Shown piece after piece: positions 44,329-51,977 of a DNA stretch of 64,000 nt. A program made the translations under genes and the position numbers. Under the pieces are notes generated by a model. It ran no database searches. It saw only the letters and a list, made by a program, of their open reading frames with translations, and had not been told where the DNA came from. Numbering within the stretch: position 1 is the first letter of the stretch; every line of letters starts with the position of its first letter. The stretch is taken from the NCBI RefSeq assembly GCF_014651675.1, contig NZ_BMXI01000003.1, positions 195,604 to 259,603 of the forward strand. The letters run 5' to 3'. The DNA is from Roseibacillus persicicus (GTDB taxonomy: Bacteria > Verrucomicrobiota > Verrucomicrobiia > Verrucomicrobiales > Akkermansiaceae).

Positions 44329-44445
44329 CAAGGAGCACAGGCGTCCCGCCTGTGAAAGTGACAATGGGGAAAGTTGAGGGCAGTTTGGATAAGGAAAGTA
44401 CCGTTGGGGCGGCAGGGTTCACAGGCGGGACGCCTGTGCTCCTTG
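44329..44445. repeat. REP/BIME-like element, GGAGCACAGGCG family, copy C
   Basis: Left unit CAAGGAGCACAGGCGTCCCG starts at 44329 and runs to 44356; the inverted right unit at 44416-44445 contains ACAGGCGGGACGCCTGTGCT. Both arms are near-perfect hairpins (CACAGGCG/CGCCTGTG). Read as protein, this family yields STGVPPV and TGGTPVLL. Confidence 0.85.
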
Positions 44446-44561
44446 ACGAAAGAACACCCAAACTTCCTCCTCCCCGTCGCAATTGAACAATTACGATTCC
44501 AAATCCCTCTGCTGGACAAAAGAAAGGAAGGTCGTAGCCTTTCGGGCAGTAAATTATAGCA

Positions 44562-45704
44562 ATGTCTGACAATCCTTCTTCCGACACCCCGAACAGTGAC
44601 TCAACTGTTACTCCTTTTCCGACCGGAAATCCCGTCGCCTCCGAGCCCACTCCGGCCGTGACCACTCCCGAACCTACCGACGCCTCGGTTTCCAACAACT
44701 CCTCCAATGCGGACCTGCCCGAGGATGATGTGGCAGCCATCAACCAGTTGGGATACACCTACAAAAAGCTGAAAGCCGAACTTGGAAAAGTCATCATCGG
44801 ACAAGAGGAAGTCGTCGAACAGCTCTCCATTTCTCTCTTCGCCGGTGGCCACTCCCTGTTGATGGGGGTGCCCGGATTGGCAAAAACTTTGCTCGTCTCT
44901 TCGGTGGCCGAAACCTTTGACCTCAGCTTCTCCCGCATCCAGTTCACTCCCGACCTGATGCCTGCCGACATTACCGGAACCGACATCATTCAAGAATCCG
45001 GAGTCGGCGGTAAGCGCGAGTTCGAGTTCATCAAAGGACCCGTCTTCGCCAACATCGTCCTCGCTGACGAAATCAACCGCGCTCCTGCCAAAACCCAGTC
45101 CGCAATGCTGGAGGCGATGCAGGAAAAGAAAGTCACCGTCCTTGGCAAGACCTACACTCTCGAAAAGCCCTTCTTCGTTCTCGCCACCCAGAACCCCATC
45201 GAGCAGGAGGGCACCTATCCGCTTCCCGAAGCCCAGCTCGACCGCTTCATGTTCCTCATCGAACTGGACTACCCCACCGCGGCGGAAGAAGGCCGCATCG
45301 CGCGCGAGACTACCGGCAAGGCTCCCGAAAAGCTTTCCCACTTGCTCAACGGCGACCAAATCCAAGCTTACCAAAAGCTGGTCCGCCGCGTGCCTGTTCC
45401 CGATCACATCTACGACGACGCGGTCACCCTCGTGCGCCGCACCCGCCCCAATACGCCCGATGCTCCCGCTTGGATTAGCGAGCTGATTGGTTGGGGTTCC
45501 GGCCCGCGTGCGATCCAGAACTTGATTCTCGCCTCCAAGGCCCGCGCCGCTCTGCATGGCAGCTACATGGTGCGCCGCGAAGACCTTCTCGCCGTGGCCG
45601 CTCCCGTTCTGACCCACCGCGTGATCCCGAACTTTGCCGCTGAGTCCCAGGGAATGACTTCGAAGAAAATCGTGGCGAGATTGCTGGAAGAACTCGACGA
45701 GTAA
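44562..45704 (+). CDS. MoxR family AAA+ ATPase
   Basis: A 380-residue cytosolic ATPase. Residues 1-60 are Pro/Thr/Ser-rich and disordered. The AAA core has Walker A GVPGLAKT near residue 107, Walker B IVLADEINRAPAKTQSAMLE near residue 167 and sensor LATQNPIEQEGTYPLPEAQL near 207. MoxR ATPases act as chaperones for VWA-domain partners. Its stop abuts the DUF58 start, and the BatA-type gene follows after an inserted element, giving the known MoxR-DUF58-VWA order. It may act in metal or envelope complex assembly. Confidence 0.92.
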   Translation: MSDNPSSDTPNSDSTVTPFPTGNPVASEPTPAVTTPEPTDASVSNNSSNADLPEDDVAAINQLGYTYKKLKAELGKVIIGQEEVVEQLSISLFAGGHSLLMGVPGLAKTLLVSSVAETFDLSFSRIQFTPDLMPADITGTDIIQESGVGGKREFEFIKGPVFANIVLADEINRAPAKTQSAMLEAMQEKKVTVLGKTYTLEKPFFVLATQNPIEQEGTYPLPEAQLDRFMFLIELDYPTAAEEGRIARETTGKAPEKLSHLLNGDQIQAYQKLVRRVPVPDHIYDDAVTLVRRTRPNTPDAPAWISELIGWGSGPRAIQNLILASKARAALHGSYMVRREDLLAVAAPVLTHRVIPNFAAESQGMTSKKIVARLLEELDE

Positions 45705-46586
45705 ATGCACGACTTCATCGACCACAATCTTCTCGCCCGCCTCTCGGCCCTCCCGCTGGAAAGCCGGCAGGCGATGATTGGCAGCGTGGCGGGAAAGCAC
45801 CGCTCGCCCCATCGCGGCTCCTCGGTCGAATTCGCCGAGTATCGCAAGTATGTCCCCGGCGACGATACCCGTCGCCTGGATTGGAAAGCCTTTGCCCGCT
45901 CGGACCGCTTTTACATCAAGGAGTTCGAGGCCGACACCAACCTGCGCGCCTACTTCGTGGTCGATTCCTCGGGCTCGATGAACTTTGCCAGCGGTGAGAC
46001 GGATACCAAGATTCAATATGCGCGCCGCATCGCCGCTTCGCTCTCCTATCTGTTAGTGAAGCAAGGGGACGCCGCCGGGCTCTCGGTCTGCAACGACAAG
46101 ATTCACCTCGAGATCCCTCCATCGCGTTCCGCCTCCCAACTGCAGCACATCTTCAACTCGCTGGGTGAGCTGGAGCCAAAGGGCGAGACCGGACTCGTGG
46201 AAGCCCTCCACACCGTGGCGGAAAAGATCAAGCAACGCGCCCTCGTGGTCATTCTCTCCGATCTCTTCTGCGATCCCGAAGAGCTTGGCGACGCTTTGCA
46301 ACACCTGCGCTATCGCAAACACGACATCGCCATCTTCCACCTGTTAGACAGGCAGGAGATCGACTTTGCCTTCGACCGTCCCCATCGCTTCGTCGACCTC
46401 GAGGACAATTCCACCCTCGTCGCCGAGCCCAACCTCATCGTCGACGAGTATCACGCCGCCCTCAACGAATACCTCACCAAAGTCGAAGCCAAAGCCCACG
46501 ACGCCCAAGCCGACTATCAGCGAATCGTCACCGATCAAGACTACGAGGCCATCCTTTCCGACTTCCTCACCAACCGACTGAGGTGA
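45705..46586 (+). CDS. DUF58 domain protein
   Basis: A 293-residue protein of the DUF58/VWA-like family. The core GSSVEFAEYRKYVPGDDTRR, then LDWKAFARSDRFYIKEFEAD near residues 38-75 is the family hallmark, and AYFVVDSSGSMNFASGETDT near 82 contains the DxSxS metal-ion site of VWA domains. It lacks transmembrane segments. The ATG follows the MoxR stop directly (TAAATG), so the two are coupled. The four-helix-bundle element begins 31 bases after its stop. Confidence 0.9.
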   Translation: MHDFIDHNLLARLSALPLESRQAMIGSVAGKHRSPHRGSSVEFAEYRKYVPGDDTRRLDWKAFARSDRFYIKEFEADTNLRAYFVVDSSGSMNFASGETDTKIQYARRIAASLSYLLVKQGDAAGLSVCNDKIHLEIPPSRSASQLQHIFNSLGELEPKGETGLVEALHTVAEKIKQRALVVILSDLFCDPEELGDALQHLRYRKHDIAIFHLLDRQEIDFAFDRPHRFVDLEDNSTLVAEPNLIVDEYHAALNEYLTKVEAKAHDAQADYQRIVTDQDYEAILSDFLTNRLR

Positions 46587-46617
46587 TTCGAAGGATTGGT
46601 GGAGAAGAGAAAGCTCA

Positions 46618-46655
46618 TGAGGCCTTGAAAAACCGAATGTTCAAAAACTCAAAAA
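46618..46655 (+). repeat. Left inverted repeat of the IVP element
   Basis: 38 bases, AT-rich, perfectly inverted at 47101-47138. It ends six bases before the start codon of the enclosed gene, so the stem can hide the region upstream of the start. Confidence 0.95.
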
Positions 46656-46661
46656 TCAAAA

Positions 46662-47030
46662 TTGATGGCGAAGGGAACACAGTACGAGCTGCAAGAGCGA
46701 ACCTATCAGTTCGCGGTTTCGGTTCGTCGTGTTCTTTCAGAAGAGGACCTGCCTCCGGTTTGTTGGGAGGATTCCAAGCAACTTCTTCGTTCGTCCGGTT
46801 CGGTAGGAGCGAATTATATCGAGGCCAACGACTCACTTTCTCAGCGGGACAAAATCTATCGCATGCGTGTCGCCCGAAAAGAGGCTTCCGAGTCCCGCCA
46901 CTGGGCCCGCCTTCTCTCTCAAACCCTTCCCGCCTCTCTTCGCGACGAGATGGCAACCATCGAAGACGAAGCCGATCAACTTGCCCGCATCCTCACAACC
47001 ATTGTCAAAAAACTCCCACCCGCCGAATAG
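46662..47030 (+). CDS. Four-helix-bundle protein (23S rRNA IVP / S23 family)
   Basis: A 122-residue all-helical protein of the family first found in intervening sequences of Leptospira 23S rRNA and related in fold to the Avd protein of diversity-generating retroelements. Family marks are LQERTYQFAVSVRRVLSEED near the N terminus, LLRSSGSVGANYIEANDSLS near residues 40-60, and RMRVARKEASESRHWARLLS near 67-88, ahead of a last helix with DEADQLARILTTIVKKL. No ribosome binding site is clear; the upstream region lies in the inverted repeat. The molecular function of the family is not settled; nucleic-acid binding is suspected. Confidence 0.92.
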   Translation: MMAKGTQYELQERTYQFAVSVRRVLSEEDLPPVCWEDSKQLLRSSGSVGANYIEANDSLSQRDKIYRMRVARKEASESRHWARLLSQTLPASLRDEMATIEDEADQLARILTTIVKKLPPAE

Positions 47031-47100
47031 CGCGACCTCAAGCCCTCTCCAATCCTTGCCCCACCATTCCGTCTCCACACCCTACAACACCCCTCTTTGG

Positions 47101-47138
47101 TTTTTGAGTTTTTGAACATTCGGTTTTTCAAGGCCTCA
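47101..47138 (-). repeat. Right inverted repeat of the IVP element
   Basis: Exact reverse complement of 46618-46655. It begins 70 bases after the stop of the four-helix-bundle gene and ends 37 bases before the BatA-type start codon. Confidence 0.95.
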
Positions 47139-47175
47139 CCAGCCCGCCGCCCTCCTTTCGACCACGAACAATAGC

Positions 47176-49173
47176 ATGTCCTTCCTTCAACCAGCCCTCC
47201 TTTGGGGACTCCTTGCCGTCTCCCTGCCCATCATCATTCACCTCCTCAACCGGAGAAGGCACCGCACCGTCAAGTGGGCGGCGATGGACTTTCTACTTAA
47301 GGCGACGCGGGAGTCGCGGGGTAAGAAGAAGCTGAAGCACATCCTCATTCTCACCTGTCGTGCCTTGGCGGTGGCGGCTTTGGTCTTTGCCATCGCCCGC
47401 CCCCTGTTAGGTGGCTTCCTGGGATTCGGAGCCAGTGTGGATACCGTGGTGCTCATTTTGGATCGCTCGGCTTCCATGGAGCGAACCGAAGCCGATGGTC
47501 AACCGAGCAAGCGCGAGCTCGTGCTGCAACAAGTGGCCGATGCAATGAGCGAACTGGAGACCGCGCGACTCGTTCTGTTAGACTCCGCCACCGGCGAAAT
47601 GTCGGAGGTGCCTTCGCCGGAGATTTTGCCCGAGCTTTCCACGACCAAGCCTACCGATACCGCCGCGGACTTGCCCAGCCTCCTTGCCACCACCTTCGAT
47701 TACCTGCGCGCGGCTCAACCCGGACGGACCGAGATCTGGTTGGCGACCGATTTGCAATTGGCCAACTGGCGCACCGACGATTCCCGCTGGCCGGCCTTTG
47801 CGCAAACTCTCAATGACCTGCCTTCGCCAACTTCCCTGCGGATTCTCGCTTTGCCGGAAACTCCCCGCGACAACCGCAGCATCCGCTTGCTGTCTTCCCG
47901 CCGGGGCGAAAAGGAATTGACCCTGGAACTGGAGCTCTCCCGCGACGAGTCCACGGGCGGAGCAACCGTTCCCGTGACCATCAATCTCAATGGCGCTCCG
48001 ACCACCGACACCGTCACGGTAGAGGGACAGAACCTACGCTTCAGCCGCACCCTGCCCCTTCCCAATGCGGAGGCCAAGGGTTGGGGACGGGTTTCCCTGC
48101 CGCCCGATCCCAACGTGCGCGACAACCACCTCTACTTTACCTACGGCGAACAGCAGCCTTTGCTCACCACCCTCGTTCACGATGGCACTTTGCCGAATGA
48201 CGCCATGGCAGCTCTCACGCGCGCAGTGGCTCCTCCGGGACTGGACACTTTTCAAATCGAGAAGCTGGAACTCGCGGGCCCCAATCCGGACGTAGCCTCG
48301 CTCGACCTGAGCAAGAGCGCGCTTCTCATTTGGACCGCCCCCTTGCCCACCGACACCGCCGCCGTCATCGTACGCAGTTATTTGGAAAGTGGCGGACAGG
48401 TGCTTTTCCTGCCAAACGAGACCGATCCCGACGCCACCTTTGCCACCCTCGCTTGGGAACCGATTCAGACTGCTCCCGCAGGAAAATTCTTCATCGCCAG
48501 CGACAATTGGCGCCGCGACGAAGGCCCCTTCCGCGACGGTCAGGATGGAACGCCCCTGCCCGTGGACCAACTCCGTAGCATCAAGCGACTCCCGCTCGCT
48601 TCCTCCACCGACGCCATCCCGTTGGCCAGCTGGGATGATGGCTCACCGCTTCTGGTGCGCAAGGTCTTGGGCCAAGGCACCGCGCACTTGCTCACCACTT
48701 TGCCGGACTACACTTGGTCCGACTTGGAGCAGACCGCGCTTCACCTTGTTTTGGTTCAACGCTTGTTAGAAGCCGGAGCGCAGCGGCTCGATGAAAACAG
48801 CCAGTCAGCCGGTCAAGCGACCACCACCAGTGCCAGCCTCATTGACTCCGCTCTGAACGATGCCAACTACCCCTACTCGGCGGGTATCTATCGCGATGAC
48901 AATGGCGACTCCGGCCTCATTGCGCTCAATCTTCCCGCATCCGAGATCACCTTGGACAAACTCGATTCCGGCGAAATCGAAAAGACCCTTCTTCCCGACA
49001 CCAAGGTCAGCTTCTTCGAGCAAAAGACCGAAGCCGACAGCAGCTTGTTGCAGGAAATCTGGAGACCCTTCCTCCTCGCCATGCTGCTCTTCCTCCTCGC
49101 GGAAGCCATCTTGACCCTCAACAAAAAGCCCGCAACCAAGAGCGAGGCCAAGAGCAAGAAGGCCACTGCATAA
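47176..49173 (+). CDS. BatA-type membrane protein with VWA domain
   Basis: A 665-residue protein. The N-terminal BatA domain is seen as FLQPALLWGLLAVSLPIIIH near residue 3 and HILILTCRALAVAALVFAIA near 56, giving two transmembrane helices. A VWA domain follows (VVLILDRSASMERTEADGQP near residue 94, with the DxSxS site). Residues 280-640 are beta-rich and include a glutamine-amidotransferase-like stretch. One last helix (FLLAMLLFLLAEAILTL) and a Lys-rich tail end it. It is the partner of the MoxR and DUF58 genes, from which it is separated by the IVP element. Confidence 0.88.
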   Translation: MSFLQPALLWGLLAVSLPIIIHLLNRRRHRTVKWAAMDFLLKATRESRGKKKLKHILILTCRALAVAALVFAIARPLLGGFLGFGASVDTVVLILDRSASMERTEADGQPSKRELVLQQVADAMSELETARLVLLDSATGEMSEVPSPEILPELSTTKPTDTAADLPSLLATTFDYLRAAQPGRTEIWLATDLQLANWRTDDSRWPAFAQTLNDLPSPTSLRILALPETPRDNRSIRLLSSRRGEKELTLELELSRDESTGGATVPVTINLNGAPTTDTVTVEGQNLRFSRTLPLPNAEAKGWGRVSLPPDPNVRDNHLYFTYGEQQPLLTTLVHDGTLPNDAMAALTRAVAPPGLDTFQIEKLELAGPNPDVASLDLSKSALLIWTAPLPTDTAAVIVRSYLESGGQVLFLPNETDPDATFATLAWEPIQTAPAGKFFIASDNWRRDEGPFRDGQDGTPLPVDQLRSIKRLPLASSTDAIPLASWDDGSPLLVRKVLGQGTAHLLTTLPDYTWSDLEQTALHLVLVQRLLEAGAQRLDENSQSAGQATTTSASLIDSALNDANYPYSAGIYRDDNGDSGLIALNLPASEITLDKLDSGEIEKTLLPDTKVSFFEQKTEADSSLLQEIWRPFLLAMLLFLLAEAILTLNKKPATKSEAKSKKATA

Positions 49174-49330
49174 CTTCCCGCACTTTGCACGGAGCACAGG
49201 CACTTTGCCACGCATTCTGCATCTATCCACGCCTCACCGCATTTTCCGCGGGAGGCGTTTTTCTTTGTAGCTACAAGGATTTCTCTCCAAAAAAGTAAAT
49301 TGGCCGACGACCTGCAATTAAAAGTTCGTC

Positions 49331-49903
49331 ATGAAACTCCAACACTATCTTTACACTGCCGGTATCGCTCTCGCGCTCCCAACTGCTGCGCAAGACAAAG
49401 TTGAACCCGCCGCAACCACCGCCCCCACTACCAACCCCGACTCGAAAGCAGTCACTGAAGGACGGGTCGGCTATGTCTACACTGAGGAATCCGAAACCAT
49501 GGAAGAACGCGTCGCTCGTCTCGAGAAAGAGGTGGAGGAACGCGAAGCAAAGTTGAAGTCCCTTCTCAAGGAACTCGACGAAGCAAAAGAGACAGTCGAA
49601 ACAACCAAGGAGACGGCCGAGGGAAATGCCAACCACGCCCGTGACCTCATTGAGGCAGAAAGCGAGCTGCTCACCAAACGTCTCGAGCGTCTTTCGGACT
49701 CAATCAAAAATCTGCAGAAGCACCACACCGAAAGAGCCTACAAAAAGTTAGAGGACTCGGGAAGCTTCTCCTACGACGACAAAATGACCTTCGTCCAAAA
49801 CTTTTTGGATTCGGCCAATACCAAGGTCGACAACTTCATCGAAAGCCTCTCTCTGGAAGAACCCAAGGAGTCCGTGGATGCCGTCGAAGAAAAAGCTCAC
49901 TAA
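49331..49903 (+). CDS. Exported coiled-coil protein
   Basis: A 190-residue protein with signal peptide (KLQHYLYTAGIALALPTAAQ). The mature part has a Thr/Ala-rich start and then a coiled coil of more than 90 residues (ETMEERVARLEKEVEEREAK; ETVETTKETAEGNANHARDL), ending with helices around DNFIESLSLEEPKESVDAVE. I do not recognise a family. It is followed 45 bases later by a DUF1328 gene. Confidence 0.75.
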   Translation: MKLQHYLYTAGIALALPTAAQDKVEPAATTAPTTNPDSKAVTEGRVGYVYTEESETMEERVARLEKEVEEREAKLKSLLKELDEAKETVETTKETAEGNANHARDLIEAESELLTKRLERLSDSIKNLQKHHTERAYKKLEDSGSFSYDDKMTFVQNFLDSANTKVDNFIESLSLEEPKESVDAVEEKAH

Positions 49904-49948
49904 AACTCTCACCCCAAACAACCAACTAACCAATAACCAACTAAAATT

Positions 49949-50107
49949 ATGTTACACTATGCAATCATCTGTCTCGTTATCGCTCTTATCGCAGCCGTAC
50001 TCGGTGCAACTGGAGTGATGTCCTTCGCCCTCAACGCAGCCTATATCCTCGGCATCATTGCGGTCATCCTCTTCATCGTTCACGCGGTGACTGGAAAGAG
50101 AGCTTAA
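49949..50107 (+). CDS. DUF1328 (YtjA-like) small membrane protein
   Basis: A 52-residue protein: two hydrophobic helices, HYAIICLVIALIAAVLGATG and NAAYILGIIAVILFIVHAVT, joined by a short turn, ending GKRA. This matches the DUF1328/YtjA family of small inner-membrane proteins of unknown role, often linked to stress. A terminator follows 34 bases downstream. Confidence 0.88.
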   Translation: MLHYAIICLVIALIAAVLGATGVMSFALNAAYILGIIAVILFIVHAVTGKRA

Positions 50108-50141
50108 CGGCCCAGTTTTCTCCCTGTCCCCCCAGAGAGTT

Positions 50142-50175
50142 AAAAGTCCGGAGCGTTCGCGCTCCGGACTTTTTT
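50142..50175. terminator. Rho-independent terminator after the DUF1328 gene
   Basis: AAAAGTCCGGAGCG, loop TTCG, CGCTCCGGACTTTT plus further T: a 14-bp perfect stem with a stable UUCG loop. Confidence 0.95.
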
Positions 50176-50234
50176 GTCTTCATGGAAGCGGGAGAAAGTC
50201 TCGACTCTTGAGCGCCAACTTTTAGCCTCGCCGC

Positions 50235-50723
50235 ATGAACGAAGGCGCGAACCTCAGCCACCTCTCCGAGTCGGACCAACCCCGCATGGTCGACGTCAGC
50301 CAGAAGGCAGTCACCACCCGCACGGCGGTTGCTACCTGCGTCGTGCGGCTGGGATCTGAGCTGCTAGGCTCGATGAGTGATGGCGAGCTTAAAAACAAGA
50401 AAGGCCCCGTTCTCCACACCGCCATCCTGGCCGGGATTCAGAGTACCAAGCTGACCTCCCAACTGATTCCTCTCTGCCATCCGCTCCCGCTGGACTCGTC
50501 TCAAGTCGAGATTGCTCCGCTGGACTCGCATAGCCTATTAGTCACCTGCACCGCACGCACAACAGGAAAGACCGGGGTCGAGATGGAAGCGCTCACCGGA
50601 GCATCGGTAGCGGCCCTCACTCTCTACGATATGTGTAAATCAGCCAATCCCGCCATCGTCATCAGCGACCTCAAACTCGCCAAGAAGACCGGCGGCAAGT
50701 CCGACTACCTTTCCCCAGCCTAA
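50235..50723 (+). CDS. moaC: Cyclic pyranopterin monophosphate synthase
   Basis: A 162-residue enzyme of molybdenum cofactor synthesis that converts the MoaA product to cyclic pyranopterin phosphate. The start LSHLSESDQPRMVDVSQKAV, the substrate segment KLTSQLIPLCHPLPLDSSQV near residue 75, TGVEMEALTGASVAALTLYD near 115, and the catalytic Lys region SDLKLAKKTGGKSDY near 145 are complete. It starts the cluster moaC, mobA-moaD, moaE, with seven bases before the next gene. Confidence 0.93.
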   Translation: MNEGANLSHLSESDQPRMVDVSQKAVTTRTAVATCVVRLGSELLGSMSDGELKNKKGPVLHTAILAGIQSTKLTSQLIPLCHPLPLDSSQVEIAPLDSHSLLVTCTARTTGKTGVEMEALTGASVAALTLYDMCKSANPAIVISDLKLAKKTGGKSDYLSPA

Positions 50724-50730
50724 CAAAATC

Positions 50731-51564
50731 ATGAGCCCCTCTTTTCCCGTCAAAGCCCTCCTCCTCATTGGAGGAAAATCCCGTCGCATGGGTCGCGACA
50801 AGGCGTCCTTAGTGTTTGAAGGCAAAAGCTTGTTAGACCGCACCCTCGAGGTCGTCACTCCGCACATTGGCGACGTTTATCTTTCGGTCGCCCATGACGA
50901 CGAACGCTCTTTTTCCCAGCCAGTGATTGCCGACCTCAGTCCGGATCCGGGCCCGCTGGGAGGCTTGCAAGCGGCCTTCGCCAAAGACCCCGATACCGCC
51001 TGGCTCGTGATCGCGTGCGACCTCCCTCTCTTTGACGAGGCCACCCTCCTGCATCTGTTAGAGAATGCCGACCCCTCGCAAGCAGCCAGCTGCTTTCTCA
51101 ATCGTCTCGATGGTCGAGCGGAACCTCTCTGCACCCTCTACCAGCCCTCAGCAGCCAAACAATTGGCAGACTATCTCGCTGCGGATCGTCGTTGTGCGAG
51201 GAAGTTTCTGGAGTCCCTCTCGCCCCAGACCTTCCCTCTCCCGAATCCACTGGCACTCGACAACGCCAATCGACCCGAACAACTCAACGAACTCAAACTT
51301 CTCGCCGAGAACGGGATGGTTTCCAAAGAGGTCACGATTACTTACTTTGGCAAGCTGAGTGCGGAAGTCCCTGCGGCTGAGGAAAAGCTGACGACTACTG
51401 CAGCCACCTTGGCCGGTCTGTATGAAGAAGTGCGCATGAAGCATCATCTCAGCCTCGACCTCGATACCGTGAAGGCGGTGCTAGCGGACGAGTTTGTGGA
51501 TTGGTCCACCCCTCTACCCGAGGGAGGCCAAGTCGCCTTCCTCCCCCCCTTCGCCGGCGGTTAG
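50731..51564 (+). CDS. MobA-MoaD fusion: molybdenum cofactor guanylyltransferase with sulfur-carrier domain
   Basis: A 277-residue two-domain protein. Residues 1-190 are MobA-like: LLIGGKSRRMGRDKASLVFE is the nucleotide-binding loop, SPDPGPLGGLQAAF and VIACDLPLF the later motifs. Residues about 198-277 are a MoaD-type ubiquitin-like domain (EVTITYFGKLSAEVPAAEEK) ending in the diglycine tail AFLPPFAGG that is adenylated and thiocarboxylated in molybdopterin synthase. Both are normally separate proteins. It lies between moaC and moaE. Confidence 0.9.
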   Translation: MSPSFPVKALLLIGGKSRRMGRDKASLVFEGKSLLDRTLEVVTPHIGDVYLSVAHDDERSFSQPVIADLSPDPGPLGGLQAAFAKDPDTAWLVIACDLPLFDEATLLHLLENADPSQAASCFLNRLDGRAEPLCTLYQPSAAKQLADYLAADRRCARKFLESLSPQTFPLPNPLALDNANRPEQLNELKLLAENGMVSKEVTITYFGKLSAEVPAAEEKLTTTAATLAGLYEEVRMKHHLSLDLDTVKAVLADEFVDWSTPLPEGGQVAFLPPFAGG

Positions 51565-51977
51565 CGCTAGGGCCTCACCGGTAGGGCTGTTTTGATAAAA
51601 CAGCCGCGAATGGTCGGGGAAAGTCCCCAGGCTCACGCCCTTCGTCCGCGAGAGAACTTTTCGCACAACCCAGAACTCTCGCGGTCCTTTTATCAAGAGG
51701 ACCCTACCGATGGGGGATGAAGAGTGAGGGGTGAGGGCATTGGCGAATTGGTAGGTTGCACTTTTTGAATCGCAGTCCCACGCGTTCGAGCAAGCAAGCT
51801 TTGCTCTTCTCGGGCAGGTCAGAGAACGAACTCATCTCTCCCAAAGCGGCAGCAAGCGACGCGCACTCCAAAAGGTCACTCATTTCGCGCGGTCGCCAAG
51901 GAGCCTGCGAACTCCTTTTCCTCCCTCCCCCAGCTTCCTTCTGTTCAAAAAATCCTCCCTCCCATATAGCTGACCCC
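51565..51977. other. Intergenic region between mobA-moaD and moaE
   Basis: 413 bases. The first part carries the structured repeat pair at 51579-51709. The rest (51710-51977) shows nothing beyond short chance frames; moaE begins with its own ATG. Confidence 0.6.
51579..51709. repeat. REP/BIME-like element, CGGTAGGG family
   Basis: The left unit at 51579-51605 starts CGGTAGGG and holds the hairpin GGCTGTTTT-GAT-AAAACAGCC. The right unit at 51683-51709 ends CCCTACCG and holds GGTCCTTTT-ATC-AAGAGGACC. The two are imperfect inverted copies. A third stem, CGCGAGAG/CTCTCGCG, lies between them (51647-51683). Confidence 0.75.

Larger units (their letters stand above)
43965..44561. other. Divergent intergenic region with two repeat copies
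   Basis: It separates the divergent TPR and MoxR genes and holds repeat copies B and C of the GGAGCACAGGCG family. Between them, 44149-44318 on the minus strand reads as a charged peptide (VVFEAAKDIARQIALAVEER) that could be a gene remnant. Confidence 0.55.
46618..47138. mobile_element. Four-helix-bundle (IVP/S23) element with 38-bp perfect inverted repeats
   Basis: The left repeat (46618-46655) begins TGAGGCCTTGAAAAACCGAA and the right repeat (47101-47138) is its exact reverse complement, ending TTTTTCAAGGCCTCA; all 38 bases match. The gene at 46662-47030 lies inside, so the unit is 521 bases long. It sits between the DUF58 and BatA-type genes. In the transcript the arms could form a 38-bp stem with the gene in its loop, as in the intervening sequences of 23S rRNA. 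I see no target duplication. Confidence 0.8.

Noticed and set aside
44601-46016. A 471-codon minus-strand frame opposite the MoxR and DUF58 genes
   Set aside because: The plus-strand proteins carry Walker and DUF58 motifs; the minus frame has none.
46600-47180. Target-site duplication around the IVP element
   Set aside because: Bases outside the two arms (AGCTCA on the left, CCAGCC on the right) do not match, so no duplication can be claimed.
51579-51709. A molybdenum-cofactor riboswitch
   Set aside because: The site is in a Moco operon, but the symmetric inverted ends match a repeat pair better and I cannot recall enough of the Moco consensus to support it. Kept as an open alternative in the findings.
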